A stretch of 64,000 bases of DNA, from the NCBI GenBank assembly GCA_001179505.1, contig CDMY01000366.1:118937-182936 (forward strand), written 5' to 3'. Of the stretch, positions 24,450-34,521 are shown in pieces. The translations under genes were made by a program, and so were the position numbers. The first letter of the stretch is position 1, and every line of letters begins with the position of its first letter. The notes under the pieces are model-generated. The model was not told the origin of the DNA. It did not search any database and saw nothing but the letters and a program-made list of their open reading frames with translations. This DNA comes from Vitrella brassicaformis (taxonomy: Eukaryota > Sar > Vitrellaceae).

Positions 24450-27400
24450 TCACTCTTCCATTGTCACATCTTTGAATGGCTCGTCAGGGGTGTGACCATC
24501 GCTGTTTACGGCCACGGCAGCTGGGGGCACTGTGGCGGTCTCTGCCGCCGCGGCAGCATCTCCCTCCTTACGTGCTGCGGGCTCTGGCTCCTCGGCGGGC
24601 TGCTGCTGCTCCTCTTGGGCGGGGAGCGCCCAGGTGTAGTTGGCGGCTTGACGGGGGTGCTGATGCATATTAAAGAAGGCGTTGATGTAGCTCTGCACAG
24701 ATACACACATACGTGTACGGAGTTCTCTGGCAGGGGTGGGTCAGTGATTGCGTATTACCGTGCCTTTGTAGTGGATGGGGCCGTACTCGAGAACCTCGGT
24801 GAAGAAGTAGGAAGTCTGCGGTTGACACACAAACAACATACATACCGCCGACGGACGCACACCAGGACGGATGTGTGTATGGATGTCTCGTGCTGGCTGT
24901 CTGGCCGTCTGTGTGGACCGACCGTCACAGTGCTGAGGACAGCTCCTGGGACATCCATCCATCCACCCAGCCACCCACCCACGACACAAACAAGAGGAGA
25001 CACAGCCACAGACGGAAGACAGACATATGATGCTTGCTGTAGGGACATGCATGTACATGTTCTCGGGCACTCATTCTTCACTCACCTGCGGGCCATCCCA
25101 GCAGATCTCCGTCGACCTTGTCCCCGGTCACGTCGTTGACGAGGTTATCGCGGAAGGTCATGGCGGGACCACTGTTGTCAAAACCATACGCTGCAGAGGG
25201 ACACATGTACACAGATAGCCACAAGCACGCGGTGTTCTCCCACCCATCCGTTGTCCACCGACCGACCTTGCAGCAAGCTCGAGACGAACATGGCCTGATC
25301 GAAGGAGTGAACAAAACATCAGCCTCACGTGTGGTGTGTGGGGAGGGGGCAGGTGTTCGTGTACCTTGAAGCATGCAAAGTAGTTGAATGGATTGAGCTT
25401 CATGGACTGGTTGTTCTCCGGGTTGACCCACATATGGCCGTCCCTCAGCACCAGGTTGCACATCTTGGGCGCCCTCTCCTTGAAGTGGGGGAAGTTGTTT
25501 TCGAGGTCGTCCTGCCCTGTCTCAACCGCTGGCAGGATATCGGGTTTGGAGAAATCGGCCACTCCGGCGGCCTCCATTTCTCCCGCCAGGTAGCCTATCA
25601 CGTTGCCCGTCTTCTGTATGTTGAAACGGACATTTCGTGCTATCTGACAACCACACACATCACATGCCACTCACACAACTTGTGCTCGCAGGGCACGGAG
25701 GTTCGCTTTGCTTTGCTTGCCGTGATTTTCTCTTTGATGTCTCGTGGTATGGGGTATGCGATGCCGCCGTTGGATGGCAGGGTGTTTTGCATCAGGAACG
25801 TGTCGATGAGGGTCTTGCACTCGCGGTTTGTTCTCTTCACCTCATCGGGCGCAAGATCCGACCTCACCGCCCCCACCAGCTGACCGACCATATCAGAAAA
25901 AGGAAGTTTGCACGTGGCTACAATCAGAATGTGTCTCACACTGTCCTTCTGTCTGATTGCGCGTGTGTGTGTGTCTCCATCCATCCATCCATGTATGCGT
26001 GCATGCCTTGGTGCAGGGGATATCTTCCGCGCTTGGAATCCTGCGAGGTAGGTGTGTGTCACACACGGGAAATCCTTGATTTTTCCTTAAATTGCTCCGA
26101 CTACCTGATCTTGTAGTCGTCGGACTGTAGGTCGGTAACATCGAAGCCCAGCCGCTTGCAGGCACTAGAGGTCCCTTCCTGGTAGTGTCTCCACAGAACT
26201 CCTGCAGCCCGATGAGCTCGTTGTCGTTGGCGTCTACCACCTTGTAGCGGCCGCCCGACTTCTCGAAGGTGACGTCCCCGGCTGCACACGGCTGCTCCCA
26301 ATCTGCACGCGAATACACACACACACACGCACACACACACACACACACAATGCAGGGAGGCATCCACGTCTATCGCTTGGCCTACTTTCGTTGAAGCATG
26401 GGTGTACGCACACTTCCTTGTTCGGCCCCTGTCGGAATTTCATGTTCGAACAGGCCACCTTGATCACAATGGCACGCGCACGGTTGATGCTGCGAGACAG
26501 CCAGCGACACAGACAGCCAAGAGTGCAGCCATGGATCGATTCAAGACACACACACAGCACACGGCGCCACACTGGTGACTGACTGACTGACTGACCCACC
26601 CGAGGTTCATGAAGGATGTGGCGAAGATTGGAATGTCCTCTCTCAGGTAGGGCACCATGGCGTTCCGTCGATCGACGCCGCGGTTGACGTATCCTGTGTC
26701 CAGCAGACCTTGGTGGATGGACGAGCGCTGGCCTGTGTAGGGGAACGCTATCTGCGCACTGGCACCACCGATCTCCATCATACCCACCTGCGCACCGCAT
26801 CCACGCAGAGACACGCAGGCACAATGAATGGACAGTGAGCCAGCGACTGGCTGACCGACCGACCGACCGGCTGGAGATTGGCGGGCATGGTGATCTTGCG
26901 GTCATTTTCGACGAACGGAGATGACTCGAAGAGCCAGTCGCTGAAGGCCGGCAGGGGTGAGTGTGTCTTCTTGCTGCCTTTCAGCCCGCTCATGATCTCC
27001 TTGGCGGCGAGCTTCCACCCGGTCCCGGCGCTGTTCGCGGGGCTGTACTTGTATTGGCAGGGGGAGGTCGAGCCGCGACAGGCCCACTTGAGCAGCTCGC
27101 CGATGAACAGGTTGACGGCAAGGAACGCATACACTGCCTCCTGGCAGGTACACAGACACAGAGATACTGCCGCTGTCTGTCTCTAAGTCAATCACTTGTT
27201 TACCTCTGATCCAGACACCCGACGGCCAGTGGACCTGAACAGGAAGCAAAGCAAAACAAAGCTCTTTGACAATGAGTGAGTCCATCCATCGGGCTGACTG
27301 ACTGACTGACGGACTCGGTGCAGAAAAGGTTGATGCCCTTCAGGCTTGCATATTTGTTGATGACGCTTCGCGCGGCCGAGAAGATCCGCTTGGATATGTC

Positions 27401-28421
27401 AGAGGGCAGATCACGGACACCTGCACTCAGTCATGCACTCGATCATTCGCTCGTTGACGGCAGTGGAGACAGACACACGAAGAGAGACAGACAGAGCGAG
27501 AGGCTTGTGACTGAGTGGCTGACCTGCTGTTGCGAAGATCATGACAGGAATGTCTGTGAATGTTGGAATCGGCCTCTCAACAGGAAGTATCGGCTGCACC
27601 CACCGACCCCACCCACTCGTGTATCAGACCACATATGTATGCATGTATGAATGGACATGTATGCATCTTGTGTAATCCATACCTTGCTCACGACCTTTTC
27701 CATAAGGTCAACGATTTTGGTAAGGAAGCTGTCGAGGTAGTCCTGCAGCACCTTCTCGTCCCTTTCGGTGTGCCACACTGCCCCGTCAGCGGATACCAAC
27801 GGTTTCTCGGCCAGATCGGCGTTCGTCTCAAAAAACTTGCGGATCCCCTGCGGTGTCCTGATGTCCTCCCCGGGGTCGATCGGCTCCAGAGTGTCCCACA
27901 GAACTTTGCGGCCCTCGAAATCCGCACCTGCAGGCAACAACCAGTCGAGCCGATTTGGACGACATGCAGGCAGCGAGAGACACAAATGTACGCGAGTACA
28001 TAGTAACGTATAATGCCGATCATGCAGCGCACAACAAGTAAGTACCTGAGATGAGATGTTGTGTGTTGGTGCATGTCTCGGACAGCGCCTTGAAGAAGAA
28101 TGCCGCCGTCTTGCTGGAACCGGCGTCGAGCACCACGAAGTAGTGGCGGGCAATGTGGCAGCCGTGACGGGAACCGACGTGCTGATAGCTATAAGAGGGA
28201 TCCCGATCGGAATATATACTCGGAACATATACTTGATTGGAACGCAGGGCCATCCCGGAAGGAGAAAGCGTTGGTGCCTCTGCGTTGGCAAATTGTGCTT
28301 CTGCTGCTTCGGGGGGCGGCGTATTGATGCTGAAAGCGACTGCAGATGAGTCGGGGGAGGAGAGAGCTACCACCGCAAGCAGCACAGACGGAAAGGCTCT
28401 CTGCTGCTTCATCATGGCCAT
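24450..28421 (-). CDS. Secreted GDA1/CD39-family nucleoside triphosphate diphosphohydrolase (apyrase)
   Basis: Sixteen exons: 28046-28421, 27683-27927, 27524-27593, 27311-27420, 27196-27234, 26868-27140, 26600-26787, 26386-26489, 26105-26302, 26007-26040, 25697-25879, 25365-25643, 25267-25294, 25086-25190, 24759-24815, 24450-24692; about 840 aa. ATG at 28421 begins a signal peptide (SVLLAVVALSS). Apyrase conserved regions: VVLDAGSSKTAAFFF (ACR1), VMIFATAGVRDLP (ACR2), GKQEAVYAFLAVNLF (ACR3, catalytic Glu) and MEIGGASAQIAF (ACR4). Cys-rich segments and LLQAYGFDNSG follow. It should hydrolyse nucleoside tri- and diphosphates outside the cell or in the lumen. The C-terminal 60 residues are Ala/Glu/Gln-rich. 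Two junctions are unresolved. In exon 9 the frame of IGLQEF differs from that of SACKRLGFDVTDLQSDDYKI. The 25086/24815 junction is in phase only with a GC donor. Confidence 0.85.
27235..27310 (-). mobile_element. Introner-like intron, copy A (in the apyrase gene)
   Basis: A 76-nt GT-AG intron between apyrase exons 4 and 5. It begins GTCAGTCAGTCAG and ends CTTTGCTTCCTGTTCAG. The exon on each side reads GTCC at the boundary, a 4-nt direct repeat. Its last 43 nt are identical to those of the intron at 30025-30112 in the neighbouring gene, and the rest differs only in repeat copy number. Confidence 0.75.
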
Positions 28422-28905
28422 TGCAGTGACAGGTGACACGGCCGTCTCGATTCCCGCGGTTTCACGTAAGTCTGCCGGCAGGGCCGTCCATCAGGCCGTC
28501 ACACCAGCGGCAGCGACACTCGCTGTTGTCTGAGAGACGGCGGGCTGCTCGCATGCTCGTGGGGGCCGCGATCGATTTTGAAATCGATAGTGGCCCAGAA
28601 GTGTCAGCACCCGACACAGCCCCACGGATCATGCCGCCGCGAGATGATGACCTTGCTTTACGGAGAGAAAGGGCGAGATGGAAGGATATGTGTGTGGGCA
28701 AGGCTGAAAAGTCCTGGCGGGGTTCAAGCTATACAGAGGCGTCGACGGAACGCAACACATATACTACAGGTACACCCACTTTGGCACACATGAACTGTAC
28801 AGATCGGAGACAATTGTCGTCTCTACAATCGAAAAACGAGATCATACATCACCAGCACAGCTAAGCTTCTCACAGTGCTGATCCATTCAGTGCCTCCATG
28901 GTCAC
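28422..28905. other. Spacer between apyrase start and the TEX261-like 3' end
   Basis: About 480 nt upstream of the apyrase start codon. It contains a short AT-rich palindrome (ATCGATTTTGAAATCGAT, 28571-28588). No gene was identified. Both genes are on the minus strand, so this is the apyrase promoter plus the preceding gene's 3' UTR. Confidence 0.45.
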
Positions 28906-30268
28906 TTAGACCGGCCTGATGGCGCTCTTCCGTAGTAGTTGCCTGTAGTAGTCTCGTGTAGTAGTTGGCAGTGGCGCCAAGAGGGAGTCGAGGGCAGGAC
29001 ATATCCGCAGCGCCGACACGATGCACCTGCGCACATACACACGCAGAGAGGCTGTCGACCGCTGGGTGTGTTGTGTTGGAAGCTGGCTGTGCACTTGCAT
29101 ACATGTCTGTGTGGTGTTGTAGGGTGACGATGAGTTTCCGCCGGTGGACGGGGATGATCACCGCCTCATAAAGCTGAACCAACACTACACGCACCGCACA
29201 GCAACAACACACCACATGCTTCCCTCCCTCCTGCGTTCCGTTTGGTCCCTGAAAGTACTGTACTGCAAACTTACTGTCTTTGTCCACCGTATCCATCGGC
29301 GCATGCGATAACCTCTGCATTGATTGACACATCGCATATATCATGTGATGTGTCTGTCAATCGATTGAGATCATATGATGTGTCTGTCAATCGATTGAGT
29401 GCCGACTGGCTGACCTTGTCTCCAAAGGGCAGGCTCATGACAAAGAAGAGGGGCAGGGTCCACACATTGAGAAAAAACCACCACAAAAACCACAACTGAA
29501 CAACAGCAGGCGAAGAAGAACAGCCCTTGGTATGGACAGTCGATCTTTTTCGCCATTGTCCATCCTGCTGGCCTACCGATGTGCGATATCGAAAGCCGAA
29601 CACGAAGGTGAGAGCCTTGGCCACGGATAATACTGAGAGCGCATGCAAGCAGCAAGGAATAACACCCACTGCGTCTGCTGCGCTGCGGCAGGTAGGTAGC
29701 TCTGGTGCTTACATGTCACTTTGCCAACGAACAAATTCACGGGATCACGCACTATGGGCTTGGGGTACCGGTGAATGCCGTCGAGAAAACCCCAGACATT
29801 GGTCACCAAGGCAAGCAGGATGTAGAAGCCACTCGTGAACCCCAACAGCCACATTGTCACCTCCACCGCACACAGGACCTGACGGCAGGCAGCAACCATC
29901 AAGGCATTGCAAGGAATGGGGAGAGTCGGCTTGGTGTCTTCGCGTTCGGCTGCGTACCCACACGAGGTAGGTGAGCACCCGCTTGATGTCATCGATGTCG
30001 GCCTTGTCGAGAAAACAGCCATACCTGAACAGGAAGCAAAGCAAAACAAAGCTCTTTGACAATGAGTCCATCCATCCATCGGGCTGACTGCCTGACTGAC
30101 TGACAGCCATACCAATACAAACCACCAGCTGAACAGGCAAAGACACGTACACCCACATGCATCAACTTCATCTGCTATCTTTTGTTGCTCACCGATGAGC
30201 CCGACGATGACGAATGCGCCCAGCAGATAAGAGAAGGCGGCACTCAGCGCCCACCAAATCGCGCTCAT
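28906..30268 (-). CDS. TEX261: TEX261/SVP26-family ER-Golgi cargo receptor
   Basis: Nine exons: 30193-30268, 30113-30128, 29958-30024, 29713-29878, 29577-29677, 29415-29495, 29264-29314, 29103-29173, 28906-29026. They give 249 aa with all phases matching. Hydrophobic segments: 3-27, about 50-85, about 118-140 and about 150-175. Family landmarks are AGGLYWYGCFLDKADIDDIK (compare AAGLYYLAELIEEY in the animal protein), KPIVRDPVNLFVGKV, and LPLFFVMSLPFGDK matching the conserved IIPFAFFVSLS segment. SVP26/TEX261 proteins package certain glycosyltransferases into COPII vesicles. Exon 2 is only 16 nt. It is followed by an introner-like intron duplicating that in the apyrase gene. The C-terminal 70 residues are divergent. 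Confidence 0.75.
29346..29399. repeat. Tandem 30-nt duplication in an intron
   Basis: Two identical 24-nt copies (TGATGTGTCTGTCAATCGAT plus TGAG) begin at 29346 and 29376. A partial inverted copy lies just upstream at 29322-29333. All of it sits in the intron 29315-29414 of the TEX261-like gene. Confidence 0.85.
30025..30112 (-). mobile_element. Introner-like intron, copy B (in the TEX261-like gene)
   Basis: An 88-nt GT-AG intron between exons 2 and 3. It starts GTATGGCT, then continues GTCAGTCAGTCAGG..., and ends CTTTGCTTCCTGTTCAG. The downstream exon also starts GTATGGCT, so an 8-nt direct repeat flanks a core that matches the complete intron at 27235-27310. Confidence 0.75.
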
Positions 30269-30554
30269 TGCAGACCTTCGATCACGTACTCCTTGCCTCT
30301 CGAAACGCGCAGCTTGATTCGACTCTGGGCGGCAAATCAGCTGCGTAGATGCCGGAGGAGGAAGCACCTCTTCGCAGCTTTGTCAAACGCGAGCTCGATT
30401 CGAAGCTAAGCTCGCAATGGAGCGGACTCCTTCTTACGGTGGACGCGAGGTGCAGCAACATCTCATTTGAGTGATCTTGTTGCCGATCGGACAAGTCCCC
30501 GCTGCTTGCTCGCCCATAAGGCCCGTGCCCTCATTCCTTCTTCTGGTTGGCGCC
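30269..30554. promoter_or_regulatory. Divergent promoter region, TEX261 / DNAI2
   Basis: A 286-bp interval between divergent start codons. GAATCGAGC-like and CGAGCTCG-like palindromic words occur near 30390-30405. No defined promoter element was recognised. Confidence 0.35.
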
Positions 30555-33500
30555 ATGAATGAGTATTACTACATGTACACGAAGCTCCGCAAGGAGTTCG
30601 GGCGGCACTGCTATTTTGAGGACAGCGACCCCAAGATGCTCGGCGTGGTCGATGCACAGCCCGGCCTCAGAGACGGGTTCGTGCCGCAGAACCCACGACA
30701 CTTCGTCGCCGACAACATACCACAATTCTCGGGTACGCAGGATTGCATAGCCTGGCCCCGCAGCTGGGGCATGCACTCATCTGCTTGTCTCTGTCTGCCC
30801 GTCTGTCCATCTTTCGTCCGCAGAGCATGCCGTCAACACGGAGCGAGTGAGCGTTGCAAGCAAGGGCATGAAACACGTCGAGGGGGGCTGGCCGAAGGAG
30901 GTGGATGCCACGGAGCACCAGGAGACGTCCAAGTGGCGCAAGCGGCTGGACAAGGACCCCGGATTCGCCACGGCCGTCAAGCATTTGTGTGCAGACGCCA
31001 CCAAGTACCTCGAGCAGAACAACACCATCGACATTTTTGAGGAGTACTTTGAGGGCGAGACGGTGCAGCACAGCACCGAGAACCTCTCCACCAAGACACT
31101 CATGCTCTTCAAGTCAGCCAGCTAGCCACCCTTACACATCTATGCACCTCTTGGATCGTGTCTCTCGTCCGTCCGTCCGTCCGTCCGCCCGTCCATCTGT
31201 CTGTCTGTCTGTCTCTGTGTGTCTCGTTTGTGAAGGGATGAGGTAGAGGGTGTTCGTCGCACAGCGACCAAGATCTGCTGGCACCCCGAGGGCCCGTCCA
31301 AGCTGGCGGCAGCCTACTCGATCATGCGGTTCCAGAAGATCCCCGACCCGATGCCCTCCATGGCCTTCGTGTGGGACACGTCCAACCCCAACCTGCCGAT
31401 CGCCGAGCTGGCATCCCCATCGCCCGTCGTGACGCTCCAGTACAACCAGAAGAACACCGATGTCATCGTTGGCGGATGCTACAACGGGCTCATCCGTAAG
31501 AAAGGAAGAAACAGAAAGACAGACAGCCGGCATCTGTCTGCGCTATTGATGTGCGCGGATTGACAGAGTTGTGGGATGTGCGCAAGGGTTCTCAGCCGGT
31601 GGAGTCTTCGGCCATCGAGACATCGCATTACGACCCCGTATACGAGATATGCTGGTCGGTCGGTCACCTCACCTCGATAGGAATGCACATCACATCCATT
31701 CCATGCAGCACAGACAGACGCACATGTCACATGCATGCATGTGTCTCCATCCATCCATCCATCCATCTTCCCATCCATGTATTGATTTGATTGTCAGGCT
31801 GCAGAGCAAGACCAACAGCGAGTGTGTCTCCGTCAGCACCGATGGCAGGTCGGTTTAGTCACTGAGTTTTCAATATATGTTTCACTCGCTTCCATGCAAA
31901 TATATGTCGCAATCATGTATGTTTTTCTGATCCATCGTGTCAATGGCCGGCCACCAGAGTGTTGTGGTGGGATGTCCGCAACATGGCTGAGCCCATCGAC
32001 ACGTGTGAACTCACCGACGCAAACAAGTAAGAAAGGAAGAAAGGAGGAAACAAAGAAAGTCACCACACACAGGCAGTAAGCTCCACCATGCACAAACAAC
32101 AAAGTTCGTTCTCCGGGTGAACTCAGGGATGATCCCAAGTTGCTGGGCGGTGTCTCACTCGAATGGGCGCTGGAGGCAGGGGTACGTACGCTTGAGACAG
32201 AAACTGGATGGGGCCGTCGTGTGATCGATCCCCGGGTTATCGAAACGTATGTGCCTGCCTTTGTTCCCTTTTGTTCTTCCAGCCCGGCAAGTTTCTGATA
32301 GGCACTGAGCAGGGAGTGGTCCTCTCGCTGAACAAGAAACCCAAGAAGGGTACAAACAATACGAAAGCGATAGACGCATTTGTGTTCTCGACGTGTCGTG
32401 TCGAGTATAACGTTTCTGTGGATATGTGTGTATGGTGGTCAGCTGTTGAGATCCAGACCCGTTTCGGGATGGAGAGCGGCAGACACTACGGCCCCATCTA
32501 CGCCGTCAAGGTATCCATCCATTCGCTTCGCGCAGACAGACAGATATCTTCCTTGCCTTGCCTTGCATGTCTTGATGCCGACCTCTCTGTGTGCGCATGG
32601 CATCAATGACAGCGCAACCCGGCGCAGCCCAAGTTCTTCCTCACTGTTGGCGATTGGTGCACAAAGGTAAGTCAGGTGCCTCAACACACACACGTCCACG
32701 TGCACACACACGGGGCACAGAAAGGGTGTGTGTGGGGCGCCAGATATGGAATGAGGACCAGAAGACCCCAATCATGTCGACACAATACCACTCCTCCTCA
32801 CTGATGACCGGTCAGCCAGCCAGCCAGACAGAGAGAGAGAGACAGGATGACTCTTCCAGCCATCCAACTGCGCCTTGTCATTCCTCTCTGCAGGCCAGTG
32901 GAGCCCCACACGTCCCGGGGTCTTCCTGGTAAGGACAGGATTAATGACTTTAACACAGTTCGGCCTTTGCTGCACATGTGGGTGGGTCTTTTGCTGGCCT
33001 GGCCCCTTGCCGGCGTAATCAGGTTGGTCGTCAGGACGGTTATTTGGACTTCTGGGACTTCTTCTACAGACAAAACGAAATCGCATTCCAACACAAGGTG
33101 TGCACACATGCGCGCAGCAACGTGCAATGCTAGCCCCCTGTTGGATGGTATCAGGTTGGTGAGGCGGCTTTGTGGTCGATTGCCATCCAGAACCAAGGGC
33201 AGCTGGTGGCCGTGGGCGACACCGACGGTGCGGTGACGCTGCTGGAGCTGTGCGAGCCCCTCGTCGTGCCAACATCCGCTGAGAAGACCGTCATACAACA
33301 GGCAAGCCGAGAGACATCGAACAATCGTGCGCTTGACTTAACATCTGTCTGTTGTCCGCATGTATGTATTTGTGCACATATATATCATACTGCAGATGTT
33401 TGACCGTGAGTCGAGAAGGGAGAAGAACCTCGAGACAGCAAAGAAACAGGCCGAGGGTCAGCTACCAGAACACAACTGATCACATCACACCACACACGAC

Positions 33501-33969
33501 AGCATACTCGCAGAAGAAAGAATGATATACACTTTCACACCCCAGGCAAGAAGGCCCAGCGAGAGGGCAGCCCCTCGCCAAGCGGCCCACCGCCACGCAA
33601 AGCTGAGGTCTGTGGTCCCACACACAGCCAGCAAGACAAGCCGCGCGATATCCCCGGCTCGTGTGTCTCTCTTGTGTGTCTCAGGAGGCAGCTCAGTTTG
33701 AAGAAAAGTTCTTCACCGAAGTCGGCATCTCGCCAGCGGCTGGCGGTGGTGCTGGTGCTGCGGCACCCGTCATGACGAACGGGGAGCCCTCACACGAGCA
33801 GGAGAACGGCGTCCCGGATGCAGCAGAAGCCGTGGTCAACGGGGTGCCAACTGAGAACAGAGTGCCGGAGGCCGAGAATGGTGTGGCAGAGAATGGGCCG
33901 GTGGCGGACGGAGAGCCTGCTGTGGATGGGGAGGGGGAAGGGGAGGCCAGACGGCCCAGCAATAACTAA
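30555..33969 (+). CDS. DNAI2: Axonemal dynein intermediate chain 2
   Basis: Seventeen exons: 30555-30732, 30824-31112, 31236-31495, 31567-31654, 31798-31848, 31958-32026, 32127-32181, 32283-32349, 32443-32510, 32613-32666, 32744-32810, 32894-32928, 33023-33097, 33155-33301, 33396-33456, 33546-33607, 33685-33969. They give 636 aa with all phases matching. It is a WD-repeat subunit of the outer dynein arm in the flagellar axoneme. Landmarks: start MNEYYYMYTKLRKEFGR, HVEGGWPKEVDATEHQETS, IDIFEEYFEGETV, KICWHPEGPSKLAAAYS, then repeated WD-type units such as LWDVRKG, LWWDVRNM, GQWSPTRPGVFLVGRQDGYL and DFWDFFYRQNE. The C-terminal tail is acidic and low complexity. The intron 33302-33395 has a GC donor (CAG/GCAAGC). 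Its presence implies a motile flagellated stage. Confidence 0.96.
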
Positions 33970-34521
33970 TGATCATTGATCGATGGAACGGGTACGTACA
34001 TGTGTTCGTGTGTATGCCGGTGTGTTCGTATGTATGCGGTGCGTGCGTGGGTGATGGATTCACTTCACCCTCCCTGCCCTGCCCTGCCCTGCATGTACGT
34101 ACGGCGGATCGATCGGCTCGTGTCTGTTTCGTTTCAAGTCACTCACTAATAATCCATAGATATGTGTCTCACAGTGTGGATCGGATCCCAAGACAGACAG
34201 ACAAGACCCACCCACTGTCAACACCCCAGCACCGTACCATACGGACATAAAAGATACCGACAAGGACAGGCGGTCCCGAGTGCAGCGAGGGAGGCATGGC
34301 ATACACACAGAGACATTTCTATACACACACACACACATGGATGCACGCACAGATCAAGAGATTTCCACTACCAAACACTTGTGAGTCCAGTCAATGGCAA
34401 GGCACACATATACACGAATTAGGTTTAGATACATACATGTATACACACACACATACATGCACACGCATGCAGCGCACACCCATAGAAAACCCGAACGTCT
34501 CCCTTCCCTCATGCGGCCAAT
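33970..34521. other. Spacer between converging genes
   Basis: About 550 nt with TG/CA microsatellites and no exon-like segment. It holds the 3' ends of DNAI2 and of the secreted knottin-like gene. Confidence 0.5.

Noticed and set aside
24222-25139. A 305-codon plus-strand open frame opposite the apyrase 3' exons
   Set aside because: Antisense to conserved apyrase exons and runs across their introns and CA repeats; composition is that of a complementary-strand shadow.
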